Positions 26,470 to 34,799 of a stretch of 64,000 nt of DNA are shown in pieces. A model generated the notes under the pieces. It had not been told where the DNA came from and searched no databases. It saw only the letters and a program-made list of their open reading frames with translations. The translations under genes were made by a program, and so were the position numbers. Positions within the stretch are counted from its first letter, which is position 1; the number at the start of each line of letters is the position of its first letter. Location: contig NZ_JANIPJ010000002.1 in the NCBI RefSeq assembly GCF_024623455.1, forward strand, positions 124,001 through 188,000, in the 5' to 3' direction. The DNA comes from Paenibacillus soyae (lineage in GTDB: Bacteria > Bacillota > Bacilli > Paenibacillales > Paenibacillaceae).

Positions 26470-27828
26470 TTATTTACGCTGCTTGAACTGCAGCGTGATG
26501 GTCGTTCCGAGCTCGGGCAGACTGAAGACGTCGATCTTGCCTTCATGCAGATCAACGATCCGCTTGGCGATGGACAGGCCAAGACCTACTCCCCCCGTGG
26601 AACGGCTTCTTGCGCCGTCCACCCGGTAGAACCGTTCGAACAGATGGGGGATTTCCTTCTCCGGAATGCCCATCCCTTTGTCCTTCACTTCGATTTTGAC
26701 GATATTCTTCATTAGCGTGATGGAGATATCGATCGGCTCTTTCGAATATTTGATCGCGTTGTCCAGCAGAATGACGAGCAGCTGGCGGATCTTGTCCTTA
26801 TCCCCCATCATGCGGACGACTTTGGACAGTGCCTTCACCCTTATCGGCCGCTGGAACGTCGTCTGAAGCATGGTAGCCAGCTCGTCTACGACCTGCACCA
26901 CGTCGAACATCTCGAGCTTCAGCCAATCCTCTTGTTCGGCCTCCGCAAGCGTCAGCATGGACTTCGTCAAATTCTGAAGACGCGTCGCTTCCTTGGCGAT
27001 GGCATCGATCGCTTCGTCGCGCACGTTCTCGTCATCCCGGCCCCATCGCTTCAGCATGCCCGCATAGCTGCTGATAACCGTCAGCGGCGTCTTCAGCTCA
27101 TGGGATGCATCGGCAACGAACTGCTTCTGTCTCGCGAACGTCCGGTCGAGCCGCTCGATCATCTGATTGAACGCTCGGATCAATTGCTGCAGCTCGGCCG
27201 ATTCTTCGCGATTGCCCATATCGATCTGCCGCAGCTTGCCGCTCCGGTCGATCTCCCTCATCGTATTCACCATTTGTTGAATCGGGGCTGTCAATCGGGA
27301 CGTGAACCAATACGTGCCGAAGATCGCGAACAGTATCGCGCCGCCGCTTGTGACGCTGAGGGCCGCCACGAGCACCTGCAAATAATTGTCGAGCTCGTCC
27401 AGGATACGCGTCACTTCGAGCATGGCGATGACGTTCCCCTCTTCGTAGATGGGAACGCGCATGAACAGGATGCGCTCGCCGCCCTTCGTCAGCATGCCGG
27501 AGTTATGGAACGCCTCGAATTCGGCGGGCAGCTCCATGAGTACCGGATGAGAACCGATTCCGATATTGAGCACGCGGTTATTCGGCGAGATGATGCGAAT
27601 CATTTCGTTGACGTTGCGGTATTCCTCCAGCAAATCGGGAGAGCTGAGCCCTCGCCCGCTTTGAATGCGGGGATTCTCAAGCAGCAGATTGACCTTGGTC
27701 GTGATGACCTCTTCTTCGCTCTCCGTCGTAATCTTGATGACGTAGAAATAGACGAAAATATTAAAAAAGATAAGGATCAAGATAAGCCAAAAGATCGTGA
27801 AAAGCGTAAAGCGTTTACGCAGCGTCAT
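26470..27828 (-). CDS. Sensor histidine kinase, EnvZ/ArlS type
   Basis: A 452-aa membrane kinase. TM1 is at about 8-31, an extracellular sensor at 32-150, TM2 at about 151-173, and a HAMP domain at 175-230. The phospho-acceptor is H243 in VADASHELKTPLT. The ATPase domain has the N box LLDNAIKYSKEP, G1 DKGMGIPE, the F box LFERFYRVD and G2 GVGLGLSIAKRIV. Its start overlaps the stop of the response-regulator gene (ATGA). The signal is unknown; the extracellular domain has no recognised fold. Confidence 0.93.
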   Translation of the reverse strand: MTLRKRFTLFTIFWLILILIFFNIFVYFYVIKITTESEEEVITTKVNLLLENPRIQSGRGLSSPDLLEEYRNVNEMIRIISPNNRVLNIGIGSHPVLMELPAEFEAFHNSGMLTKGGERILFMRVPIYEEGNVIAMLEVTRILDELDNYLQVLVAALSVTSGGAILFAIFGTYWFTSRLTAPIQQMVNTMREIDRSGKLRQIDMGNREESAELQQLIRAFNQMIERLDRTFARQKQFVADASHELKTPLTVISSYAGMLKRWGRDDENVRDEAIDAIAKEATRLQNLTKSMLTLAEAEQEDWLKLEMFDVVQVVDELATMLQTTFQRPIRVKALSKVVRMMGDKDKIRQLLVILLDNAIKYSKEPIDISITLMKNIVKIEVKDKGMGIPEKEIPHLFERFYRVDGARSRSTGGVGLGLSIAKRIVDLHEGKIDVFSLPELGTTITLQFKQRK

Positions 27829-28523
27829 GCGTCAGGCTCCTTGATCATGTAACCGACGCCGCGCACCGTATGAATCAGCTTATGGCGATACCCTTTGTCC
27901 AGCTTCTGGCGCAAATATCGGATGTACACGTCGACGAGATTCGTTTCGCCGATAAAGTCGTACCCCCACACCTCGGACAAAATATCTTCGCGCGACTTCT
28001 CCTCGTTGCGGTTCTCTACCAAATAGACAAGAAGCTCGAACTCCCTCGGGGTCAGCTCGATGAGCAGATCCTTCCGGTACACCTTGCGCGTCCGAAGCTC
28101 AATCGACAGGTCTCCCAGCTTAATGAGGTCGGAGCCCTCCGCTTCCTTCGGGTATTGCTGAAAGATGCGCAGTATGTTCCGAACCCTCGCCAGCAATTCT
28201 TCCATGGCGAACGGTTTCGTTATATAATCGTTGGCTCCGTGCTCGAAGCCGCTTACTTTGTCCGGAACCGTGTCTCTTGCGGTCAATAAAATAATGGGCA
28301 CCGGATTTCCCGCTTGCCTGATCAGGCGCAGCACCTCGATGCCGCTCATCTCCGGAAGCATGACGTCCAGCAGCACCAGCTGCCATTCCCCTGTCGACGC
28401 CATTTCGTAGCCTTTGCGTCCGTCGGACGCCACCCCTACCGTATAGCCTTCATGCTCAAGCTCTAGCTGCAAGATGCGCGCGATGCCCGCCTCATCCTCT
28501 ACGACCAATATGCGCTCATTCAA
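27825..28523 (-). CDS. OmpR-family response regulator
   Basis: A 232-aa DNA-binding regulator. The receiver domain carries acidic E9/D10/E11, phospho-acceptor D53 in LVLLDVMLPEMSG, T in LLTARD and K in YITKPFAMEE. The C-terminal winged helix contains LTPREFELLVYLVENRNEEKSREDIL and VDVYIRYLRQKLDKG. The start is placed at TTG 28523, because AAGGAGGTG lies 11 nt upstream and the frame then opens directly at NERILVVEDE; longer frames add a non-conserved extension overlapping the kinase gene upstream. It forms an operon with the sensor kinase. Confidence 0.92.
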   Translation of the reverse strand: MNERILVVEDEAGIARILQLELEHEGYTVGVASDGRKGYEMASTGEWQLVLLDVMLPEMSGIEVLRLIRQAGNPVPIILLTARDTVPDKVSGFEHGANDYITKPFAMEELLARVRNILRIFQQYPKEAEGSDLIKLGDLSIELRTRKVYRKDLLIELTPREFELLVYLVENRNEEKSREDILSEVWGYDFIGETNLVDVYIRYLRQKLDKGYRHKLIHTVRGVGYMIKEPDA

Positions 28524-28615
28524 GTTCCGGGGCACCTCCTTATGTAGAATTCCAAATAATACTTTCATCATAAAGAAGGAAAAGTCGAATTGCAAGGGAG
28601 ACGGCGGTTCCCCGG

Positions 28616-30220
28616 TCACTTCGCGGACGCGCTCAAGGCGGCTAAAATTTTGGATAACGGCTTGTTCATCCTGTAATCCAGCACGGCATTATCATTCAGC
28701 CATTTCCCGCTCCACAGCGCGTTCAGCACCGCCTCTTGAGGGAGCAGCGGCACCGCGGCGAGAGGCGGCTCCGGGAACAACGACAGCCACTCCCGTCTGC
28801 CACGGAACCGGATATCCTTGTTCGCGATCCAGTGCAGGCTTCCGCCGTTTGCCTTCAGCTCCTCCCCGAGCTTGATCAGCTTCTGAACGGCCTCGACCTG
28901 CCACTTGGCGATAAAAGGATCGCCGACGGCGATGACATGCTTCGATTGCTTGAGCCAATGCAGCGCGTGACGATCCTGCCAGCTGCTTGAAAAATCGACT
29001 ACATTAAACGTCTGACCATGCTCTCTAAGCCGCTGCTCGAACGATCGGGCCGCCTGCTCCCGTTCTCCGACGTATGCGGCATGCTTCGCCAGCCACTTGA
29101 TTCGGTTCTGCTCCTTGCGCCCCGTCTGTCTATCCGTAAACGCAACTAGAGGATCATACACTTCAGCTTCTCTTTTAACCTTGTCCGGAAGCAGCTCCGT
29201 CCATTCCGGCGAGGAGCCGATATATTCGGCAGCCGTCACGTTGTAGCCGTTCCTGCCCAGCATCATCGCGAGAGAAATCGACAGGAGCGTCGCGCCGGCT
29301 CCGGGAGATACCGACATTACGCTGACAAGAGCAGGCTCGGCCGCGCAGACGCGTTTGTTCCAGCCCTTCGGTTGATTCGCGGACGCATGGCCGTAAGACG
29401 AGATGGCCAGCAGCGCTTGCTCCACCTCCGCCATCGATTGATAGCGCCGGTCAGGCGTTGGATGGAGCATCCGCTCCAGCACCGGCGCGAACGAAGCAGG
29501 ATAGTCCGTGGGCAACCGCAGGACGGGAGCTTGCCGGCCGCCGGCATTCAACCTATGCCCGTCTATCGCCTTCGTGCCCGCCGTCGCCAAATGATAAAGC
29601 AGAGCCCCCAGCCCGTAAATATCGGTACGGGCATCGCTTTGAAGACCAAGCTGCTGCTCGGGAGCCGCAAAGCCTATCGTGCCGAGCTGAACCGTGTCGT
29701 TTGGCTGACCTTCTTTGTAGCGCCTCGATATGCCGAAATCGATCAGCTTCACATGGCCGTCGCGATCAATCATCACGTTGGACGGTTTCAAATCCCGATG
29801 AATAATCGCCGACGGCTGCCCATGCAAATATTGAAGCGCGGAGCATAACTGCAGCCCTACTTGCCGAAGCTCCTCGAACGTAAAGCCCGCGTATGATTTC
29901 CGCAAGATGCCCGCGAGCGAATCTCCTTCAACGTAATCCATAATTAATATTTCCGTCCCGTTCGACGCGAAATAATCGGTGATGAGAGGCAGATTGGGAT
30001 GGTTTAATCCCATTAACGTGACCGCTTCCTCCGAATACGCGCTGTCCCCGAGCGTCGTGCGGGTCACCTTCATCGCGCGGAGAGAACACCCAAGCTTCAA
30101 ATCCTCCGCCGCATACACAATGCCCATTCCGCCTTGCCCAATGACGCGGACGACGCGGTATCTGTCCCCTACTATCGTCCCTCTCTCCCATGTGGGAGTC
30201 AAACTCTTAGGCTGTTCCAT
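28616..30220 (-). CDS. Ser/Thr protein kinase fused to a degenerate P-loop domain
   Basis: A 534-aa protein. Residues 18-272 form a complete Hanks-type kinase: the G-loop GQGGMG (28-33), K51 in AMKV, HRDLKPSN (141-148), DFG (161-163) and APE (186-188). Residues 297-534 resemble a MinD/ParA-type (SIMIBI) NTPase: VSVMSVSPGAGATLLSISLAMMLGRNGYNV, then FNVVDFSSS in the Walker B position. The expected Walker A lysine is missing (GAGAT instead of G-K-T), so nucleotide binding is doubtful. There is no transmembrane or PASTA region, so it is cytosolic. CAGGAGG precedes the ATG, with a terminator hairpin 13 bp upstream. Confidence 0.85.
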   Translation of the reverse strand: MEQPKSLTPTWERGTIVGDRYRVVRVIGQGGMGIVYAAEDLKLGCSLRAMKVTRTTLGDSAYSEEAVTLMGLNHPNLPLITDYFASNGTEILIMDYVEGDSLAGILRKSYAGFTFEELRQVGLQLCSALQYLHGQPSAIIHRDLKPSNVMIDRDGHVKLIDFGISRRYKEGQPNDTVQLGTIGFAAPEQQLGLQSDARTDIYGLGALLYHLATAGTKAIDGHRLNAGGRQAPVLRLPTDYPASFAPVLERMLHPTPDRRYQSMAEVEQALLAISSYGHASANQPKGWNKRVCAAEPALVSVMSVSPGAGATLLSISLAMMLGRNGYNVTAAEYIGSSPEWTELLPDKVKREAEVYDPLVAFTDRQTGRKEQNRIKWLAKHAAYVGEREQAARSFEQRLREHGQTFNVVDFSSSWQDRHALHWLKQSKHVIAVGDPFIAKWQVEAVQKLIKLGEELKANGGSLHWIANKDIRFRGRREWLSLFPEPPLAAVPLLPQEAVLNALWSGKWLNDNAVLDYRMNKPLSKILAALSASAK

Positions 30221-30233
30221 CTTTGACCTCCTG

Positions 30234-30286
30234 AAAAAAAAGCATCCCGAAAACGTCCGCGGTGGCAGACGTTTTCGGGATGCTTT
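30234..30286 (-). terminator. Strong terminator just upstream of the kinase gene
   Basis: A perfect 19-bp stem (30239-30257 with 30268-30286) and 10-nt loop end in eight Ts on the minus strand. It terminates the upstream run ending in the RlmM-like gene. It lies only 13 bp before the kinase start, leaving no room for a promoter between them. Confidence 0.9.
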
Positions 30287-30326
30287 CCCTTAATTGTATG
30301 ATACAGCGCCTATAGGTGCTGTGCTT

Positions 30327-31343
30327 TCATTTTTTGCGCAAATAAAGCGTAATTTCTTCCCGGTTGTGGAACAACTGCTTCGCCTTAATAACCGTGAAAC
30401 CGGTCGATAACCGTTCCTTCACCTCTCGGATCGTCTGCAATGGCTTACGGTGCATAAGCTTCACCGTCACGATCGCCTCCGCGTCCTCTTTCAGCGAATC
30501 CTTCAAATCAAGAACAAGCCGGCTCATTAGCATAGGGCTCCAGCTCATGTCGCAAACAAGAAGATCGAAGGAGCCTGCTTGAAGCTTCGCTTCCGAGGCA
30601 TTCTTCTTAAGATGCGTAAGAAGAGGATGTGACAGCAGCGACGGATGCATGTCCGCCGGATCGATGGCGGTTACCCGAAGGCCGCGCTCCAGCAGCAGCG
30701 ACGTCCAGCCTCCGGGAGCCGCGCCGATGTCGAGCGCCGACCGGAACGTCTCGTAATGCAGGCCAAAAGCCCGTTCCGCTTCCAGCAATTTAAACTTCGC
30801 GCGGGATATTTGTCCTTCTTCCCTTTGGAACCGGACCGCGCCCCCGGGCCAATCGGACAGCATGTCCGCGGATGCTCCGAAGCCTACGAATAGCTTGTCT
30901 CCGGCCGCATAGATGGAGATGATCACTTCCGGCTGCTGCACGACCGGCTCAGCGTCCCACTCCTCAAGCACCGCGTCCAGCAGCGCCTTTGTATCCGAAG
31001 CGGAGTAATGGAACGCGGCATTCGCATTCCGGCGAATATGGACGGCTGTGCGCTTATCCATGAAGGTCAATCTGGCGTTTCGGACCATTTCGCCGAGAAG
31101 CTCTAAATCCTCGGCGTTTCCGCTGACCGTCAGCGTTCTGTCCACCGGTTGAATGTGCCTGAGGAAAATCGGCTCTTGCTCTCGGATTAATCCGAGCACC
31201 TCCTCCCGGTCAAGCTGGCATTCCATAAGAAATACTTCACCCGCCGCCAGCTGCGCGAAGCTCGTGCCGGGCAGCAATCTTCGCAGCTCCTCCATCGCAT
31301 AGGGAGCATAGGTTTGATTCGAGGTTCCGATCCATTGACTCAC
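30327..31343 (-). CDS. RlmM-like SAM-dependent 2'-O-methyltransferase
   Basis: A 338-aa enzyme. The N-terminal half is THUMP-like. The C-terminal RrmJ/FtsJ fold carries the SAM motif ALDIGAAPGGWTSLLLERG, ITAIDP-like motif II (VTAIDPADM), the catalytic aspartate in DLLVCDMSWSP and the lysine in IVTVKLMHRKP; the K-D-K-E pattern fits 2'-O-ribose methylation. It resembles RlmM, which methylates C2498 of 23S rRNA in gammaproteobacteria; the target here is inferred. The GTG at 31343 is preferred (AAGAGG upstream) over a much longer basic extension. Confidence 0.75.
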   Translation of the reverse strand: MSQWIGTSNQTYAPYAMEELRRLLPGTSFAQLAAGEVFLMECQLDREEVLGLIREQEPIFLRHIQPVDRTLTVSGNAEDLELLGEMVRNARLTFMDKRTAVHIRRNANAAFHYSASDTKALLDAVLEEWDAEPVVQQPEVIISIYAAGDKLFVGFGASADMLSDWPGGAVRFQREEGQISRAKFKLLEAERAFGLHYETFRSALDIGAAPGGWTSLLLERGLRVTAIDPADMHPSLLSHPLLTHLKKNASEAKLQAGSFDLLVCDMSWSPMLMSRLVLDLKDSLKEDAEAIVTVKLMHRKPLQTIREVKERLSTGFTVIKAKQLFHNREEITLYLRKK

Positions 31344-31399
31344 GGTTGTAATAGCCTCTTTCTTCTTCGTATAGTAATCGGGATGAGTACAGAATTCCG

Positions 31400-31741
31400 T
31401 CAAGCTTTTGCTTCGGCGGCGATTTGATCCAGCAGCTCTTGCGGCATGGGCCCTCCGAACAACTCGCATTCGCCCGGGACGTTTTCGGATAAATGATGGT
31501 ACATCTGAATTTTCCCAGCCGCGCTGGAGGTATGTAAATAAATGCGCTTCGGGTAGTTTCCCGAAGAGGTCAGAAACCGCGCAACGTCAAGACCTGTTGG
31601 CTGTCCCCAGCCCAAGTCGAAATCCAAGGACAATATGTCAATTTTCTCGTGCTCGATCAAAAGCTTGCATTCTTCCGCCGTTCGGGCGGGCACAAAGCCG
31701 ATTGGACAACTACGGTAATCGTCCAAGTACACATGGATCAT
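31400..31741 (-). CDS. Cyclic-phosphate-processing receiver-domain protein (cREC)
   Basis: A 113-aa receiver-like protein. It starts MIHVYLDDYRSCPIGFV, keeps an acidic pair (LDD), and has LSLDFDLGWGQPTGLDVARFL and the family HTSSAAGKIQMYHHL motif in place of the usual switch-lysine region. This pattern belongs to the cyclic-phosphate-processing receiver group, predicted by comparative genomics to act on nucleic-acid or nucleotide cyclic phosphates rather than as a phosphorelay partner. It lies 14 bp after the fpg-like gene and 56 bp before the methyltransferase, inside the mrfAB run. Confidence 0.75.
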   Translation of the reverse strand: MIHVYLDDYRSCPIGFVPARTAEECKLLIEHEKIDILSLDFDLGWGQPTGLDVARFLTSSGNYPKRIYLHTSSAAGKIQMYHHLSENVPGECELFGGPMPQELLDQIAAEAKA

Positions 31742-31755
31742 GCCTTTGCCTCCTT

Positions 31756-32610
31756 CTATTGCGGCAAGGATTCCTCATCGGCTCCTATGCTCGAAGAATC
31801 GTTCTGGCATCCATCGCAGGCGAATGCTTTGCGGCTTCCGACCGCGATTCTCTGAATCGAGCCGCCGCATCGGTGGCAGGCTTCGCCTGCTCGATTGTAT
31901 ACCTGCAGCCGCTCCCTATAGCCGCCCGTCAGAATATCGCCTTCGAACAACGGGCTTTCCCCGATGCCGCCATGCGAGATCGCTTCGCGAAGAACATGCA
32001 CGATGGCGGCATGCAGCCGCTCCCATTCCGACTCGCCCAGAACGGCAACTTTGGTTTCCGGACGGATTCGCGCTTCGAACGCAATTTCGTCGGAATAGAC
32101 GTTCCCGATTCCCGTCATCAGCTTCTCGTCCATCAACGCGGTTTTGAGCGAGCTCCTCTTCTTCGCGAACCGTTCCTTAAGCCGGCTTGGCGTTACTCTC
32201 TTGTCTAGCGGATCTAGACCGAATGTCTTCATGTACCCTTCGAGTCCTTTGACCGACATAATCGATAAGTCGCCGGCACGCAGACCAAAAAACGATAATC
32301 GACGTTCCTGGAAGTCGAGAGAAAGCGCCGGCTCCGATGGTTGTGCGGAATCGGCAGCAAGCCCGCAGTAGGCGGTTACGCCGTCCGACATGTGGATTAG
32401 AAACCGCTTGCCGTTATCCAGATGGAAAACCAAATGCTGCGCCCTTCGCTCAACGAACCATATGGATTGGCCGACGACATCCTGACTAACGTCGTGTCCC
32501 CCGTCCGATTCCCGTAATTCCTTATGTATATGCATGGCCGTTACTTGGGCTCCCGCGTAACGCTCGGCCAGCATCGCCCGATAGATGTCTACCTCCGGAA
32601 GTTCCTGCAT
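31756..32610 (-). CDS. Fpg/Nei-family DNA glycosylase-like protein with an altered catalytic site
   Basis: A 284-aa Fpg/Nei-fold protein. It opens MQELPEVDIYR: the catalytic N-terminal proline (residue 2) is Gln, while the glutamate after it is kept. The usual lysine in the RRxKYL segment also reads Gln (RRAQHLVF). The helix-two-turn-helix GIGNVYSDEIAFEARIRP and the C-terminal zinc finger CHRCGG...CDGCQ are intact, so DNA binding seems preserved but Schiff-base chemistry does not. GGGAGG precedes the ATG at 32610, and the CAG codon is clear. It is likely a non-lyase or binding-only paralogue in a repair-gene run. Confidence 0.85.
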   Translation of the reverse strand: MQELPEVDIYRAMLAERYAGAQVTAMHIHKELRESDGGHDVSQDVVGQSIWFVERRAQHLVFHLDNGKRFLIHMSDGVTAYCGLAADSAQPSEPALSLDFQERRLSFFGLRAGDLSIMSVKGLEGYMKTFGLDPLDKRVTPSRLKERFAKKRSSLKTALMDEKLMTGIGNVYSDEIAFEARIRPETKVAVLGESEWERLHAAIVHVLREAISHGGIGESPLFEGDILTGGYRERLQVYNRAGEACHRCGGSIQRIAVGSRKAFACDGCQNDSSSIGADEESLPQ

Positions 32611-32658
32611 ATAAGCTTTAATCCTCCCTGAATGTGCTTCTATGATATGAATGTTGCT

Positions 32659-33462
32659 TCAACGTTCCCGATCCAGCCTGTCGATCAGAGCATCCAGATT
32701 CTCGCACACGAGCTCGGCTCGGCAGCCCGCCTCCTTCTCGTAATGCTCCCTATTATCCGCATTCGTCAGCCCCGTTAAGACTAACACCGTACCGCAGCCC
32801 GCCGCGATACCGGCCGCTATGTCCGTGGCGATATTGTCGCCGACGACCCATGTCTCCTCCGCGCGTACGCCCAGCCGGTCCAGCGCGTAATTCATGATGA
32901 CATCCGACGGCTTCCCGATTAATACCGGCTTCACCCCCGACGCCGCTTGCAGCATGGCTCCGATGGAGCCGGCGCCCGGCATTAGGCCTCCCGCCGTCGG
33001 GAGCAGCAGATCGGGATTCGTCATGACCGATACGGCTCCGCCGCGGATAAATGCAACGGCCCGCGCGACGCGGTCATAAGACAATGAGCGGTCAATGCCT
33101 TGCACCACGTAATCGGGGGATTGCTCGGTTAGATGCAAGCCGGCAGCCTCCAAGGCCGCGGTCAACCCGGCTTCGCCGATCACGTACACGGATGCGCCCG
33201 GCGACTTGGCGACGATGTATCCCGCCGCGGCTTGGGCTGACGTGCAGACCTCGTCCGCGACCGCCGGAATCCCCATCGCCGACAACCGATCCGCCACCTC
33301 TTCGGGCGTCGCGGAAGAGTTGTTCGTTACATATAAATAAGGAATGCGACGAGCCCGCAAGGAACGGATCAGCCGGTCGGCGCCTGCAATCATTTCATGG
33401 CCGTGATACAAGGTTCCGTCCAAATCTATTAATAAGCCCTTAGCGGCCGATAGATCCCTCAT
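32659..33462 (-). CDS. HAD-IIA phosphatase (NagD/AraL type)
   Basis: A 267-aa HAD phosphatase with a C2 cap. Motif I is LLIDLDGTLYHG (nucleophile D13, acid D15), motif II is YVTNNSSATPEE, K in IGKPSDVIM is motif III, and VVGDNIATDIAAG is motif IV. Family members dephosphorylate sugar phosphates and nucleotides. Its ATG overlaps the mrfB stop codon (ATGA), so it is translationally coupled to mrfB, which hints at a shared process such as cleaning up a nucleotide released during repair (inference). Confidence 0.88.
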   Translation of the reverse strand: MRDLSAAKGLLIDLDGTLYHGHEMIAGADRLIRSLRARRIPYLYVTNNSSATPEEVADRLSAMGIPAVADEVCTSAQAAAGYIVAKSPGASVYVIGEAGLTAALEAAGLHLTEQSPDYVVQGIDRSLSYDRVARAVAFIRGGAVSVMTNPDLLLPTAGGLMPGAGSIGAMLQAASGVKPVLIGKPSDVIMNYALDRLGVRAEETWVVGDNIATDIAAGIAAGCGTVLVLTGLTNADNREHYEKEAGCRAELVCENLDALIDRLDRER

Positions 33463-34799
33463 GCTTCGTCCTTCTTTCTCGATCTCTCCTGATCCAGCTT
33501 TCTTCTAATCCTCGCCGAGCGGTTCTGCAAGGCTTCCAGCTCGGCTATCTGCTTGGCGCTTGGCTTGCCTTCCATCCCGGCAAGCTGGCATCGTTCGAGA
33601 GCCTGCTGCGCGAAAGTCAGCGCCAAATCGAGCTGCTTGGTCCGATGCTCATAATACATCGCTAGTTCCACGCAAGCTTCGCTCGCGTCTTCATGGCATT
33701 GTTCTCCCGCTTGTACGATGGCTTTCTGCCACAATAACACAGCGCGGTCCCAATTTCCAGCTTTCTTGTCCGCCGCGGCCAGCTTTAGCAAGGAGGATGG
33801 CGCCGCCGTTACCGATAACGTCGCAAGACGGAACAGCTCCTCCGGAAGCCCGGAGCGGCCCATGCGCCCAAGCCACAATCCCGTCCGAACCAGCTCCTCC
33901 GCCTCCTCCGGGAACGGAATCCGTTCGAAAATCCGTTCTTGCAGCAGGAATCCGAACCGTATCGACAAGCAAGCAAGGGACATCAAATCGATCTCGTTAT
34001 GTCGGAACACGCCTTCGAGGGGCTCGGGATTGCCGTCCGCCAGGAATTGAAAATAAAGCTGCGGCGCCAGCGATCCGGGCACGTCATCCTCGCGTTCGAT
34101 GCCGAGACGCTCCTCCTCGATATGGCTCAGCTTGCACGACGTAAGCGTATTTCGCCAAATCGAGCGGGATGGATGCAAAAAATCAAGGTGAAGCGGCGTC
34201 CACGGAGAGGACCCGATCGCGTTCATAATCATGCGGTTCAGCACAAGCGGCCAGTCAAACGTCTTCCCATTATATGTGGCCAGATAAGAGAAATTACGGA
34301 GCTTTCGCTTCAAATCCATCATCATCGCGTATTCTTCCGCCGGATGGCGGATTAGCGATTGTTCGATTACGAATGATTCGCCGTTCATATAGCCGATTCC
34401 GATCATGAACGGCACGTTGCCCGTCCCGACGCCGAGACCGGTCGTCTCGAGATCGAGATAGAGGATGCTTTGGGGCGAAGGGCATCCGGCCTCTTCGTGG
34501 AATGCCGCAAGCCCCGGAGCCGCCTCGACCAGCTCTCCGAGCGCGTGGGTGCCGTGTCGGTGATTGAGGGGATATTCCAGTCTGCGGACCAGATAAGGCC
34601 CCCATTCGGTTCGGCAAATTCTCACGCCAAACGCTTCGAAGCCCGGATGGAGCGTCTCCTCGTCGGCCGCCTCTTCTATAATCTTATCGTCCGGCTGTTG
34701 CGGCACAGTCGTTTCTTCGGTATGCGAATCGGAGGCGGACGGACCGGCTTCGGCCGAGACGCCCCTTAAGCGGTTCATTCGGTCGCGAAGGCCGCTCAT
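33459..34799 (-). CDS. mrfB: MrfB/YprB-type metal-dependent exonuclease
   Basis: A 446-aa protein. The N-terminal half holds an RNase H-like DEDD exonuclease: SILYLDLETTGLG (D-x-E), IGIGYMNGE, FSYLATYNGKTFDWPLVLNRMI, and the later HNEIDLMSLACL. The C-terminal part (about 290-415) is helical and TPR-like (AASSLLKLAAADKKAGNWDRAVLLWQKAI). In B. subtilis MrfA and MrfB together repair mitomycin C lesions independently of UvrABC. The ATG at 34799 overlaps the mrfA stop (ATGA); the longer upstream frame is rejected. Confidence 0.88.
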   Translation of the reverse strand: MSGLRDRMNRLRGVSAEAGPSASDSHTEETTVPQQPDDKIIEEAADEETLHPGFEAFGVRICRTEWGPYLVRRLEYPLNHRHGTHALGELVEAAPGLAAFHEEAGCPSPQSILYLDLETTGLGVGTGNVPFMIGIGYMNGESFVIEQSLIRHPAEEYAMMMDLKRKLRNFSYLATYNGKTFDWPLVLNRMIMNAIGSSPWTPLHLDFLHPSRSIWRNTLTSCKLSHIEEERLGIEREDDVPGSLAPQLYFQFLADGNPEPLEGVFRHNEIDLMSLACLSIRFGFLLQERIFERIPFPEEAEELVRTGLWLGRMGRSGLPEELFRLATLSVTAAPSSLLKLAAADKKAGNWDRAVLLWQKAIVQAGEQCHEDASEACVELAMYYEHRTKQLDLALTFAQQALERCQLAGMEGKPSAKQIAELEALQNRSARIRRKLDQERSRKKDEA

